A stretch of DNA of 64,000 bases from Volutella citrinella (lineage: Eukaryota; Ascomycota; Sordariomycetes; Hypocreales; Nectriaceae). The DNA lies in the NCBI GenBank assembly GCA_034401135.1, contig JAWZSP010000001.1:5580001-5644000 (forward strand). The letters are read 5' to 3'. Shown here in pieces: positions 1 to 12,500 of the stretch (its first letter is position 1; each line of letters starts with the position of its first letter). A program made the position numbers and the translations under genes. A model generated the notes under the pieces. It did not search any database. It was not told the DNA's origin and was given only the letters and a program-made list of their open reading frames with translations.

Positions 1-2845
1 TGGCAAAGGTGGTGTAGAACATGATGATGGCGTATATAATCATGCTTGCCAAGTAGAACTTCTTTGCTCCTTGGGGCCGGTTGCCTAGGGACAGGATGAA
101 TTGAGTCGCTATCAGCAACACACAAGAGTACCGCAGGATGTGGAAGATGACGGTCGCGATGTTGTGCCCGAATGGATCGATCTTGGGGTCCGTCAGACCA
201 CCAGCGACGAAGTAGAAGGTGAGGTAGAAGTTGGCAAGAGAGAAGAACGTGAACAGGACCTGGATGAACTGGTAGACGAATTCGATGTGCAACAAGACCT
301 TGCGCGCCACAGTGTGATCGGTTGCCCAGATCTGCCGGAAATGAACCAAGGAGTAGACGGCGGCGAAGAAGGCACCGTTGAGCCATCGTCGTCGCTGCGA
401 GATGAATTCGGGGACGGAATCTAGAGAACAACACTGTCAGCAAACACGGTCGTTTGCGCACCACCCAGTTCCCAACTTACCAGGCACATCGGTTTCACCA
501 GTACATCCCTTGACGTACTTGAGCACCCATCTTTCGCTGCGCTTGGCAACCAACTCCCAGCAAAGGATACGATCTTCGGCCAGGTACATGTTGGCAGTGA
601 AGACGTCGGCATGCTGACCATGCAGCGTCTCACCCTTGAAGTACTGGCTCAGGGGGCCGTGGCCAGTCTCGTCGTTCTGCAGAGCGTGGAATCGATAGGC
701 ACTCAGGGCACCGGGAAGCACAGTAATATACCCAAAAACAGACTCGAGCGGCTTGTCGAGAATGTTGGACATCTTGTACTCAAAGTTTTGCGATGCGACG
801 AGGGGGTTGAGCAGGTTGGAACCCAGCCTGCCCTTCATGGCTTTGATCTCGCCACAGGCGCCAGCAACATTGGAGTCGTTGTCAAAGGCCTTCCACAGGT
901 GGTAAAGCGAGTTGTTTCCAGGCTTGGTGCCGACATCCAGCAGGATACACACGTTGGGGTTGAGCGCCTTTCCGAATGCGTTGAAAAACCATCGGTGCGA
1001 GTTGAGCTTGCGCTGGTTCTTCTCCTTGAGGCAGAAGATGAGTTGGCAGGGCACGATGCCCTTCTCGGCGCCCTTGAACTTGAGATCCGAGTCAAGGGAA
1101 ACTTGGGTGGTGTACTCGTAGACGTGGGCCTGCACGGCACGGTTGTTGACGTAGTTCTTTGCAATGCCGTCCTGGTAGACACCCATGGCGGCCAACGCAT
1201 CGAGGGTTCGTGGGTGAATTTTCTCACGTCCGTCCGAGACGATGCAGACTACAATCTTCTCCCAACCTGCGTCACCCCAGGTTCTTGAGCGAGAACGGGA
1301 GCAGAAGTGCGAAATATTCTTCATGACGGCGTGCATGGTTCGGGTGAAGAGGATCTCGTCCTCGTTGTACATGGTGATGCAGATAAAAAGCTCCGTCTCG
1401 CGAGTGGTTCGGCCAATGCACTGTCGCAGCTTGTAGCCCTTCTCGACAAAATCGTCTGGGTCGCAGGTCACAGCCGTGTATCGCATGTCGGTAAACTCGA
1501 CCTCGTTTCTCTTGGGCAAGAAACTGTACAGAATGGTGGGGATCTTGCACTCCAGCACCAGCTCGCCGTTGATAAGTTGGACCTCCTTTCGCGACATCTG
1601 CGGTGCGCGAACACCACGTCGCTCCTGAGCGCCATCCGGGGCGGGGCCATAGTGCTTGGACTTTTTATCGTATTGCTCGTCGTGTTCACGTCCTTCGTTG
1701 AGGGTTTCTTGCGAATCAGATGAGAGATAGGACACCCGATCCATAGGCTGGGGGCGGGCCTCGCTGAGGTCGGATTCTGGCCCAAATACATCGTCGTCGC
1801 GGGTAGAATGCAGCGGTATAGTTACCGAATCGTCGTCGTCGAAGGGCTGCGAGACCCGGGATGAGTTGGAGAAAAGAGGTGCCGGAGGCAAAGGGCGTCT
1901 GGGACTCCCGCCATATCTGGATGATGGAGTTCCAGGCCGAGGGCTGCCGTCCAGGTCGACAGGCTCGTAGGCACCGGCACTTAGAGGAGGGCGGGACATG
2001 TCGGACATGCGCGAGGGGGTCCAAGGTCGCGTGGGAGAGCTGCTGCCATCACGCCCCGAGAAGGGGACGTATGACGAGTCGGGCGGCATCATTGGAGGTG
2101 CGTCGCCCACGATAGAGCCGCCCCGCGAGTGGGTAGACCGCACGCTTGGCTGGTAGTTGAGGTTTCGTCGAGGAGTTCGGATTCTGGGAATACGGTCATG
2201 TAAGCTGCGATGCTCTGGCTGGGGCACAGGCGGCACTGGAGGATAGTAGTTGAGGCCGTGCTGCTGCGGCTTCCTTTCAGGTTTGCGCCGGTCAACAGCG
2301 CCAACCGGGGGATCCGGCAGGGCGCGAGCCATGTCGTCTGCAAATGCGACGCGGGCTACGGGCTTCTTCTTGACGGTGGCCTTGAACTGCAGCTTTGCAG
2401 TCGGCGGATTGGGTAGCGACGACTTGGGAGCGACCTGTGGCGACGAGAGAGCGCTGGCTGGCTGAGTCGATGCGCCGTTGGGATTCGTTGAGCTTTGAGT
2501 GGCTTCTTTGGAGCTGTTGCAGCGCACTCTATCCGGCGTTGCGATGGGTGAAGCTGACGTCGAGCCTGGCGCAACTCGCAAACCAAGCTCTATGCTGGGG
2601 GATATCTTGCAGAGAGAAGAAGCTACTGGCTTCGAGGGAGAGAAGAGTGTCTTGGGAAGCAACAGGGAGGAAGAGACTTTATTAGGTGAGACATACGTGT
2701 GGGCATCATAGGGATCCTCGACCGAAGTCAACAGGCGCACAGCGGCTGGGCTCTGGCCGGTGGGCGTGCGGTGGTGGTCGTGTCTGTCATCGTCGTCGTC
2801 GTATGGGGGCAGACTGTAGTCTGGCGGCATGTTGCGACCGTCCAT
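1..2845 (-). CDS. Chitin synthase, class I/II type (3' end cut by window edge)
   Basis: Polymerises UDP-GlcNAc into chitin at the plasma membrane. Coding runs 2845 down to 481, an intron at 480-421 (GTAAGT donor), then 420 to beyond position 1, so the C-terminal membrane segments are outside the window. The first ~400 residues are Pro/Ser/Asp-rich. The catalytic region then shows family landmarks: [64 protein letters not shown]. The splice joins ETDVP to [16 protein letters not shown], the product-binding QRRRW motif, followed by the first membrane helices. The [18 protein letters not shown] stretch and the [10 protein letters not shown] ending separate it from class III enzymes; class I is favoured over II, less certainly. 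The residues between about 45 and 180 are low-complexity and an unseen intron there is possible. Start chosen as the first Met of the open frame. Confidence 0.93.
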
Positions 2846-4283
2846 CTGGGACTATGCCAGGCGCTGGAATGCAACGAAATCGCTCGAGGCTGGTTTGGTG
2901 TCTTGCCGCGCAGGAGGAGGAGGTGCGTGGAGATAAGTCAAATCAGCTATCGCTGGCGGTGTCAAGACCGCAGCTGAAATGCGTCGAGGGCAGACTGTTT
3001 GATGCTTCCGGATGGAATTGCTCGCGTGCAACGCTGGTGTTGGGGGCTTGTTGGCGATACGAGCGAGGCGTCGATCTGGAGTCGTTGAACCGAGTCGCTA
3101 ATGTATCGCTCCAATGGTCGGGGCAATCAATTACACAGTCCTGAGCTCTGAAATGCCGGTTGGTGGGGAGCTGGGTCGAAGCTTCCCCAAACAAAGGGGA
3201 GGCGTCCTGGCGGTTGACCCGGCAACATGTCCTACCTATGCGCTTACGTACTCCCGAGCATTGCGAAAGGGCCTAGTGGGTGGCCCGTCAACGGCCCGCA
3301 GGCTCCAGCGCTTCCGGTGGTATGACACAGTGGCGCAAGGGCCTGATTAATCTATGGCCTGTACTACCAGCAACAGCCTCCCGTCTCTTGATCTTGATTA
3401 TTCCATCATGATGTGGTGTATGGCACTAACTTAGTAGTTGTCGCACTACGCCGGCCCGTGGCAGCACACAACGTGAAGGACGGCCTTCTGTTCTGCCGTA
3501 TCACGTTCGTCAAATCCGCCATGCCCTGTCCTCCCGCTGGCCAGTAGATCCTAGGCTTAGGGATGCCGTGGTAGCACATGTTCGTTTGACGATTCCACTC
3601 CCAAAAACCTCGAAAGTTGTTGTGGTTACCGTCAAACAATAACTTGATCATTCGGGCCCGCTTCGCGTATCGCGATCTTCTGTACTACGCACCCAAATTT
3701 TGTGATGTCGAACAAACCATGATTGCCATGCTTTCGTTCTGTACGCTAGCGACGGGTTCCACGAGACGAAGTCCAACTAGACTATGAGCCGGGGCGTATG
3801 AGGGAAGATGCTCCTAGAGCTGTATGTGTCGGCAATCATTGAGCGATAGTGGACCTTGGTTGGACCTTGGTTGGACACATGAGGTGTGTGAGTCTGCTCC
3901 ATTGATGAGTCTGAGCTCTTACCTGGGTGCCTGCCTCATCCTGTCAGGCACTTGTCGGGCGTCTAGTCATGCCGCTTGGTGCCTGGTTCCGCGCTCCGCC
4001 ACAACAAGGCACACTCGCACTCAGCTGAAAGGCAGCCGGCTCAGATGGCCATTGCTGGGACTTTCATGAATAAAAAAAAAAAAAGAGTCACACATTATTA
4101 CTGGCTTCATCAAGTGACAGAAATTGTTGGCATGATTTTCATTCATCATATCTCTGTCGGTATCAATCAACCAAGAGTTGGTGTAAGTGGGCGGTAGATT
4201 CATCGACACCCCGCCATATCCTTACCGTATCAGCCCCAGTCACATTCGTTCAACGCTCTTCAACTCGACTTTTCATCGCCGTC
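2846..4283. other. Divergent intergenic region, no gene supported
   Basis: About 1.4 kb between the divergent chitin synthase and Cys/His-rich genes, presumably holding both promoters. Short frames on both strands lack family features. An 11-bp tandem repeat (TTGGACCTTGG type) lies near 3850-3875, and an A-run of about 12 at 4073-4084 sits some 200 bp before the downstream start codon. Confidence 0.5.
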
Positions 4284-5201
4284 ATGTTCAAGAGATCGAG
4301 CAAATCCGCAAGTACTGGCTTCGCAAGTCCCTTTAGTGGCGTCGATTGCTGCGAATGCCTGCCATCAAATCCCTACACCAAGCAGTCCTACATCAAGCAG
4401 TATTGCTCTCGGCACCGATGCACCCATGATGGATGCTTGAAGGGCCGCAACAAGGCAGGAGCCTGGAACTGCGCGTTGCACAGTCCACTGCCACCGTCCA
4501 TACCCTTTTCCGCAGAAGCGCCTCGGGCTCCCCAAGCCAAACTCCCCGAGCCAAAGCAGAACTCGGACGGGTTTCCAGGGCGCGGATGCTGCTCGCTGTG
4601 CCGCCATCCCGACTACGGCTGGGGTCGACTGGAGCCTTACTTTGGAATGGGGTCTTTGTGCAAGCGTCACCGCTGTTCCGTGTCGCAGTGTCGAGAGGCG
4701 AGATACTTTGGCAGTCCGCAGGGAGATGACTGGTACTGCATTGCACATGCCGGCTCGCAGAGCGCACCAAGCGGCTTCACGACTAGGAGAAACGAATCAG
4801 AGGCCCCGTCTGAGCCACCAGAGTTCAAGGAACCCGAGACTCAAGTCGAGAGTTTCGACGCGATACCTCAGAGGCATTCCATGTTCCAATCACTGCTAAA
4901 CTGGAGGGCCAGGTTCTCCAGGCGCAAAGGAAATAACGGCGATCCATCTGAAGAACCTCAGGTTGATCACCACCAGCCTGAAACTACACCTCCCGATGAT
5001 GACCGGGGAGAGCTGAAGCCCGCAGCTGAGCAGCCGAAGGAGAAAATGGAAGAGAAGAAGAGCTTGGACTGGCACCAATGCCACGCACCCGGCTGCCAGA
5101 ACGGGGTCTTGAGTAGCAGCATTTGGATGTGCCAGAAGCATTGGGAGGAGGGTCTATTCGATCCCAACGACCCGCCCGGATTCATGGATCGTCCATCATG
5201 A
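4284..5201 (+). CDS. Cys/His-rich protein with three related metal-binding-like modules
   Basis: Single-exon gene, 305 residues, family not recognised. Three Cys/His modules can be aligned by eye. Module 1 (about residues 22-66) has CCECL, then CSRHRCTHDGC, ending WNCALH. Module 2 (about 100-156) has CCSLC, then CKRHRCSVSQC, ending WYCIAH. Module 3 (about 264-291) is shorter: CHAPGC, ending WMCQKH. The shared core is C-x2-HRC-x4-C, a spacer, then W-x-C-x2-H, which would suit zinc binding. Between modules 2 and 3 lies a Glu/Pro/Lys-rich, probably disordered linker. No signal peptide or membrane helix is seen, so it is probably intracellular. It is divergent from the chitin synthase and convergent with ribose-5-phosphate isomerase (stop codons 80 bp apart). 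The regular spacing and long open frame argue for a real gene; function is unknown. Confidence 0.8.
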   Translation: MFKRSSKSASTGFASPFSGVDCCECLPSNPYTKQSYIKQYCSRHRCTHDGCLKGRNKAGAWNCALHSPLPPSIPFSAEAPRAPQAKLPEPKQNSDGFPGRGCCSLCRHPDYGWGRLEPYFGMGSLCKRHRCSVSQCREARYFGSPQGDDWYCIAHAGSQSAPSGFTTRRNESEAPSEPPEFKEPETQVESFDAIPQRHSMFQSLLNWRARFSRRKGNNGDPSEEPQVDHHQPETTPPDDDRGELKPAAEQPKEKMEEKKSLDWHQCHAPGCQNGVLSSSIWMCQKHWEEGLFDPNDPPGFMDRPS

Positions 5202-5281
5202 GACGCACGTGTCTTTGTTCTAAATTACTTGGATTCAATTACAATTTCCAACCCCAAACCCGCCTGTGCGACCCTGTCAAT

Positions 5282-6298
5282 CTAGTTGGCCTTCTGCACC
5301 TGCACCGTTCCGTCGGCGAGGCCAAAGTAGGCGGCGACGGGCTTCTGCGCCTGGAGCTGCTTGCCGAGCACGATGGCCTCGTCGCCGTTGAAGCCGTGGA
5401 ACAGGCCAATCTCGACGATGCCGGGGAGCTTGACCAGCTCGCTGGCCAGGTTGTTGATCTCCCAGTTACCGCCCTGGCCACGGCCGACGTCGTCCGAGGT
5501 GACGTCCTTGGCGAGCAGCAGCGGGGGGAAGGGCGCGTCAATGATCCACATGCCATTGTCCGTCACGCACTCGCCGGCCTTGCTGGGGAGACCAGAGCGG
5601 ACGACCGGGTTCGGGGAGCCCATCTCGCGGAGGCGGATGAGGACGTCGGGCGCGGCCATGGGGAGAACCTCGATGGGGATGGTCTTCCAGGTGGTGCAGA
5701 GGCGAGGAGACTGCTTGCGGTAGTCTGTGGCGCCCCTTTTGTCAGCCTTTCTGCAGGTCAATCGCTTAAAAGACGAAATACGCGTTCACGTAAAGGCACT
5801 CTTCCCCCCTTCCTCCCTCCATCAAGGTAGACACGTTCACGAGGGAGGGAAGCTTTCGCGGGTGCAGAAACCATATCGTCGCGGGGACTCCGACTTACCA
5901 GCCACGGCAACAAACTTCTTGGCCGCGATGGCGACCAGCTTCTCCTGGAACAAGCAAGCGCCACCGCCCTTGATGAGGTTCAAGTCCTCGTCAACCTCGT
6001 CGGCGCCGTCAAAGGCGACGTCGAGGGCAACAGGCTTCCCATCGACGACGGGCCGCTCGTCGAGGTTGGCGAGGTTGAGGCCGGCGTTGCGGATCAGGCC
6101 CTTGGACTGGCTGCCGGTGGGGATGAAGGTCATGCCGGACCAGAAGTCGCGGCCCTTGCTGGCGATGGCCTCGACGACGTAGACGACGGTGCTGCCGGAG
6201 CCGATGCCGACGTACTTGTGCGAGGGCAGGAGGTGGTCGTTGACCGCCTGGTAGGCGGCCAGCTTCTTGGCGGACTCGACGAGCGCGGCGGACGACAT
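5282..6298 (-). CDS. RKI1: Ribose-5-phosphate isomerase A
   Basis: Interconverts ribose-5-phosphate and ribulose-5-phosphate in the non-oxidative pentose phosphate pathway, cytosolic. Two exons: 6298-5899 and 5724-5282, with an intron at 5898-5725 (GTAAGT donor, AG acceptor). The splice restores FVAVADYRKQSPRLC. RpiA signatures visible: YVGIGSGSTVVYVVEAI near the N terminus, DVAFDGADEVDEDLNLIKGG (substrate loop and catalytic Asp), GACLFQEKL, and a C-terminal GIVEIGLFHGF segment. I chose the Met at 6298 (MSSAALVESAKKLAAYQAV), where family similarity begins. Upstream in-frame Mets at 6463 and about 6352 would add up to 55 residues that look unlike the family, though a longer alternative N terminus cannot be excluded. 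The predicted length of about 280 residues is normal. Confidence 0.95.
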
Positions 6299-6463
6299 TG
6301 TTCTTACTCTCCCGATGTTGAGGCTGGCTTTGCTGAGGATTGATGAGAGCATCTCATCGTCGGGTGCGACGGAGGGGCAGAGAAATGCTAGCTGTGAGCT
6401 GTGATGGTGGGGGGTAGCGGGGTAGTGGGGTGTTTGTCTAGGGTAGAGCAGGCCATGCGTCAT

Positions 6464-7621
6464 ATCATGATGGCGACAAGGAGCTCACATATGACATGGG
6501 CCTGATTCGCTTAGATTGTGAGGTAATATAGTCTACATATTTATCTGAGTGCATATTTCTATATTTACGTATAAGGATGTTATCTTACTGCTTCTAAAGT
6601 GGGAATGTCGGTGGGATGCATCAGCTAAACAACCTCGTGAGGGGTCAAAAGGCTTCCCAAGCTTCTTCACTTTACAAGCCCTGGCTCAATCGATCACAGA
6701 CAGCAATAATAGCGCGTATGATGACAATGCGCTGAATGGAAAAAATAGAACTTATCCCCTTACCCTTGGTCTTAGGACGGTTGCATGGACTTTGCTGTTG
6801 GCGACTCGCGAATAACAGATGCGACATTATCGATCATGAGACCTGCTGGAAACAACACTCCGAAGTTGGACGAGATGAGAGACTAATTGGATCTGCAGAG
6901 AGTAAATTCAGGACGCAAATTCACTGTCGTGAAGAAAAATGGGCGAGGCACAAGGTGCCCATCATTGTCAGAGCCCCTGACAGACTCCTCCGGGTCCTCT
7001 CAAGCCGAACCAACCACCAGGGCAGACACATTTCATTTCATCCATCGGGGTTCACTGTAATAGCGAGCAAGAAAGAGACATAGTGAACAGACATAGTGGA
7101 GACGCGACGGATAATTCCCAGGTCAGGTGAGAGAAGAAAATAAAGAGTGTCGAGGCGCGTGATGCAGGTTCATAACCTTGTTGCCCGTTCTTCGTGTAGA
7201 CGTGCCGGCGACCCCGATGGTAGGTAGATGACGACCGAACGATGAGATATCACAAGAAACAGTGATATATTTGAAAAATTCTAGCAAAACTGTTTTCCTC
7301 AACTGATGAGGGTCTTGAAGTTTCTGTTTGGTCTGCTGATCATAGAGAAGACCAACAAGGTTGTTTCGACAGATACCGAAGGTATCTCCACGATGCTTCA
7401 ATTGAGAACACGTCGTCAAATCACCGTCTTTAAAGTTCAAAAAGATATCCGGGTGCGTCGAGAAATAACGTTTGCAATACCCCATGGGCCCGTCCCCAGG
7501 TGTATAAATGAAACCCCAATCCCCCCGCAAATCGAACCTGTCAACCATCCCACCCATCTATCAATCGCATGAGTAAGTCACTGAAAAAAGAGCTCATCAA
7601 TATCATCAACCGGCCAGAGCA
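6464..7621. other. Intergenic, transporter promoter side
   Basis: About 1.3 kb of relatively AT-rich sequence between divergent RKI1 and the sugar transporter. Open frames here (for example 7557-7123 on the minus strand) show no family features and cover the probable promoter, so I treat them as chance. Confidence 0.45.
7503..7509 (+). promoter_or_regulatory. Possible TATA element of the sugar transporter
   Basis: TATAAAT lies about 113 bp upstream of the transporter start codon at 7622, a reasonable distance for a fungal TATA box with a short 5' UTR. No transcript data support it. Confidence 0.35.
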
Positions 7622-9590
7622 ATGTCTGTGCAGTCAAAGAACTCGTCATCGTCACCGGGTAGCTCCCTGGTGACGGATCAGGTGGAGGATGCCGTACAGC
7701 CCAGCACACAGAGACGTGGGAGCCAGCCACACCAAAACCCGCTCTCGAACATGTCTCATGAGGACATCATGGCAGACACTGATGAGTTAGTGGCCAAGTA
7801 TGGGCTGGAAGACCATCGTGATGCCTTCCGCAAGGGCGGCCTGCTGGCAAAGGTGCACAATGCACCTGCAGCCTTCGAAACCCTCGACTTGCTCTCCGAG
7901 GACGATAAGAACGTCCTCCGCCATGAAGTTAGCCACAGATGGAGCGCGCAGCCAAGAATGCTCTACTTCCTTTGCGCCCTGTGCGCGGGATGTGCCATCG
8001 TGCAAGGCATGGACCAGACCATCATCAATGGTGCCCAGGCAAGTCACCCTGTCCTCGCGTAAGGAGAGCAACCCTTTTTTTGCTAACATTTGAAACAGGA
8101 CTTTTACTTTACCTTCTTCGCCATCAATGACAAGGCTCTCAGGGGCCTCATCAATGGCGCTCCCTATGCCTCCGCAGCCCTCATCGGCTGCTGGCTGAAC
8201 AAGCCCCTAAACGACCATTGGGGTCGCCGGGGCACGATTTTCGTCTCGTGTCTCTTCGCCCTCATCACCGCTATATGGCAGGCCGTGGCCCACAACTGGC
8301 CGTCTTTCCTAGTGGCGCGATTCGTCCTCGGCCTCGCCGTGGGCGCAAAGTCCAGCACCACTCCCGTGTATGCCGCCGAGTGCGCGCCCAAGAACATCCG
8401 CGGCGCCCTCACCATGATGTGGCAGATGTGGACGGCCTTTGGCATCATGATTGGGTTTGCCTCCTCGCTGGCCTTTCAGTACATGACAGTCCTTGGTGAG
8501 AACACCCAGTGGCGGTGGATGCTTGGCTCCACGGCCCTGCCCCCTCTCGTCGTTGGGGCCCTCGTCTTCTGCCTTCCGGAGAGCCCTAGATGGTATATGG
8601 ACAAGGGAAAGTTCCGCGAGGCGTACGAGTCCATGAGAAGGCTCCGGAAGACGGACGTGCAGGCGGCCAGGGATTTGTATCTGGCATGGAAGTTGCTCCA
8701 GGCGGAGAAGCCGAGCCACGAGGGACGCAACCTGCTCAAGGAGTTCTTCACTGTCCGCCGCAACCGGCGAGCCGCGCAGTCGGCCTGGTTTTGCATGTTT
8801 ATGCAGCAGTTCTGCGGAGGTGAGTATCACTGCTGCAGTAGCCATCATCCACGATGAATCAAGTACTAACCAGCTTCGGCGTTTCTCAGTCAATGTCATC
8901 GCCTATTACAGCACCATGATCTTCAGGGATGGTGGCTACACTCGTCCGCAAGCCCTTCTGGCGTCCTTTGGTGGCGGAGCCATCAACTGGCTCTTTGCCT
9001 TGCCAGCCATCTGGACCATTGATACATTTGGGCGCCGCAACCTCCTCCTGGTGACGTTCCCGGCCATGGCGGTGTGTCTGTTCTGGACGGGACTCAACTT
9101 CTTCCTCCCCGTTGGACCAACGCGCTTTGGTCTCCTGGCGACGAGCATCTACGTCTTCATGGCCGTATACTCGCCCGGCCTGGGGCCTGTCCCCTTCACC
9201 TACAGCGCGGAGGCTTTCCCGCTGCATATCCGAGCACTGGGCATGGCCTCGGCCACCTCCATCACATGGGCTTTCAACTTTCTCATTAGCTTTTCCTGGC
9301 CCAAGATGCAGCACGCCTTCACCCCGGCCGGCGCCTTCTTCTTTTATGGCACATGGAATATCCTGGGGTGGATCTTCGCATACTTCCTCCTCCCCGAGAC
9401 TAAGGGACTCACCCTGGAGGAGCTGGACGTCATCTTTAGCGTCTCGAATCGTGAGCACGCGGGCTACTATGCGAAGCGGCTGAGTCGTCAAGGTCGGAAG
9501 TTGTTGGGGCAGGATGTCGAACCCATGCCGCCGCTATACGAACTCGATGCCGCGCCAGCGGAGGAGGTGACAGCTCCAAAGTGCCAGTGA
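7622..9590 (+). CDS. MFS sugar transporter (sugar porter family)
   Basis: Twelve-helix plasma-membrane permease of the sugar porter family, probably moving a hexose, pentose or polyol with protons; the substrate cannot be told. Three exons, 7622-8038, 8099-8819 and 8890-9590, give 612 residues. The first intron has a GC donor (CAG|GCAAGT) with acceptor ACAG; the only GT alternative nearby breaks the frame. Family motifs are clear: NDHWGRRGT after helix 2, VYAAECAPKNIRGA, PESPRWYMDKGK before the central loop, DTFGRRN in the second half, YSAEAFPLHIRALGMA, and LLPETKGLTLEELD near the C terminus. The ~110-residue hydrophilic N-terminal extension is typical of fungal myo-inositol or polyol-type members. 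The cytoplasmic tail is short. A TATA-like element lies upstream. Confidence 0.93.
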
Positions 9591-12500
9591 TATGCACTGG
9601 CTCGTGCTTGACAGGGGGGGAAGTTGATCTGGGGAAATTGATCGGATGCAGACGGCTAGGATGGAGATGGGAAAAATGCAAGGGTTTGTGCAGATATCTG
9701 TGATTTTGGCGGACTGACCTTCCCGAATGACTTGGGGAAGCAGCATACTAGCTAGGTTGTGGGCATCCACGCCCCTCCACTAGTAGAGTAGAACAAAATT
9801 GATTTCTTGGTTGCATGCAAGGTCAAGAAAAATGCTGCCTCGACGTCGACCAACGCAAATGCTTGTGATAGGCTCATGTGCGGCTAAGGTTGGCATGAGC
9901 CGAGGCTTCATGCTCTTGTCTGCCCCCATGGATCTGCAGCACATGGGGGGGAAATGTAATTTGGTGCACACCAACAATTCAAGCATGAGCAAGCTAAGTT
10001 GTTCTCGGTCATGTCAGTCAGGGTGGCGGATGATCACCATCAAGGAGGGCAGGGCCACCACAGCATTGGCTTCCAGAATTGCTGTGACGGCTGAGGGAGG
10101 GCTAGCGATCTGTCAATAGGAGGATTCGCTATTGCATCGCTACATGTTTGAAAGTAACATCCCGTGCACATGGGCGAACCGGGGCAACGGACCACGGGCG
10201 ACCCCTTGAGCGGCCGTGAAGGAATGAGGGGAATATGCTGGGGTTTAAGCCGCTATGCCCAAGATGATGGGTGATGGTTGCGATGATGCAGCTCTCAACT
10301 CCAAGGACTTACACTTCAGCTTCCCCGCACCCCACTTGATGATTGTATTGCGATGTCTGCATTGGGGAAACTATCGCTGTTATGCAGTCTCCTTGTGAAA
10401 TCACGACGAGGGAACGGGGAGCCGCGCCGCCGGTCCACACTCACTCACTCTCGGCTCTGCAGGGGTTTGTGGTCTCGGCATGTGATCTGAGATTTGGCCT
10501 GAATGAGCCGTATTCTGTTGTGGACACATCTTCCCACGGCAATCCTCTCGCATGGCTGGGGGAAATTGATGTGTGTGCGGAGGAGTTTGCAGATCTGCTC
10601 ATGCTGACGCGGCTTTTGGAATCTTCGAAGCCTCCAGGAAGCCCTACCAACCCCCCACGGAGGCCAGAGCTTTAGAACAGCGCCGTTTCAAGCATTGAAA
10701 ATCGAAATTGCCGGCATGGACCAGGCACCGCCGCTCACGGACACCGCGGGTATGGAAACCGTGCAGATGCCAGGAGTACGGGACTCCGTGCACCACACCC
10801 TCTCGAGCTCGTTGGACTTCAAAAGGCGGGCAGGCGGCCAGAGGGCAATCCAGGTGGCATCCGCTAGGGAGCGGCCGTCGGTCTGTCTCTCAGGGCCGTC
10901 CCGTACTTATTACATACTAGCAGCAGAGTGATCCGGTAAGGTGGTCTGCCGGGCTAGTGCGCTAGTACTGAAGAGTTGCATTTGCGGCGCCTTCGCGGTG
11001 ACCAGTGAGAGCATCTTACGGCCGAGAGCAGGCATTGTGAGACGCCATGCCTCGGCGCAGCTTCCGAAGGCCGACCGTTTTTGTTTTTGGCGCCGAATGG
11101 GCGGTTTCGAGACAAGGGTCTAGGCACACATGCGAAACAGAGGGGCTCTTCGCTGGACGATAAAGGGTTCGATATGCTCCAAGGTGGTGTCGATGTGGTG
11201 TTGAAAAGTTCAACTTGAGTGCATGCAGATGGAAAGAGCAACCACATCCGATGCTGTTGGAACCTGGAAGCCGCATTGTTCGGTGAGGGCAACGAGAAAT
11301 TTCATGAGCTTAATGAGTCTTTTATGGCAAGAGCGATTTAGCTTCTTCGGTGCTAGTCTCAGTAGCTATTTACTGCCAAGGCTTGAGTCTTCACTTGTTC
11401 GTCTGTCACTTCTTTCATGTGGCTGGTCTGGTCATTTGGTGCTTGGACACAATCTCGTGAAAGCAACGAAAGAGCACCCTTCAGTCCTCGAGCCGCACAC
11501 AACATGGCAGTGAGCAGCGTGATGCAAAGGGTCAGCAAATGTGTCAAGGAAAACAGGATCGAACCTGGCGGACAACCTGACGGCCCCGACGAGCGGAGAA
11601 GTGGCGTGATGAAAACGTAGGCGCATCCAGTTCGACTCTTACAGCCACCGGAAAGACGCGGCCCATTGTGACTTGACCCCATATTTATCTTCCCATGCTG
11701 GCCCAGCTTGGCGGTGTCTGCAACGGCGGCGGCCACGGGCGGGGCCGGAAGGATGAATAGAGTACGGAGGAGTCAAGATCGTTTCTGCGAGTCTCACAGG
11801 GGACCCCATGTCTTGCTTTGCTCGGAGCAGGGTAGGCTAGGACGGACAGGGCCGCTACTGATGGTGCAAGTTAGCACCGATATCACGGACGGAAGTAACA
11901 GTCGATAGTCTGCCAGCCCCGATAGAAGGAGGTGCCACGAGGGACGACGAACGACGAACGACGAACGACGCTGAGGCCCCAACCGCATGTTGCCCAGGAA
12001 AACGTGGCGCAGGGCCCCGACGGCGGCCAGAGCCCAAGGGGAGAGCCCTGAAGAGGCGGAAAATGGCAGCATCCATGGCATCACAAACCTGGGGTCAAAG
12101 CCCATCGACCCATGTCCAAAACGTGTATCCCCTGCGCTCCCCTCCCCGAATGGAGACTGGAGGGCGCGAGATATGGGAGACGGGGCTGGCGGGAAACGAC
12201 AACTTGCGGAAGAACTCCGTGTTGGGCAGAAAAGGCGGATGAAATATATGCCATGGAGTAATTAGTAGCATATAAAGCAGGATCCCGGCTGATAGCTGTG
12301 CTTTGGCTTCGCTGAGTTGAATCGATAGTTCGTGACACGGAGCCTTATGTACGGATACATGTGTGCTTTTTATCGGCTTTTTTTGCTTTTGCGAATGTTT
12401 GCAGATGAAGAGTCAAGCTCGGCTCTTAGTCGGATCTAGATGCTGCCCCGATTTTGCGGTGATGATGAGATACGATGATCTTGCCGACGACCATCCAGCA

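Noticed and set aside
7123..7557. 144-codon minus-strand frame before the sugar transporter
   Set aside because: It overlaps the TATA-like element and promoter of the transporter and has no family features.
11500..11640. Possible tRNA B-box (GGTTCGATCC on the minus strand)
   Set aside because: The T-stem does not pair over five bases, and no A-box or acceptor stem is found around it.
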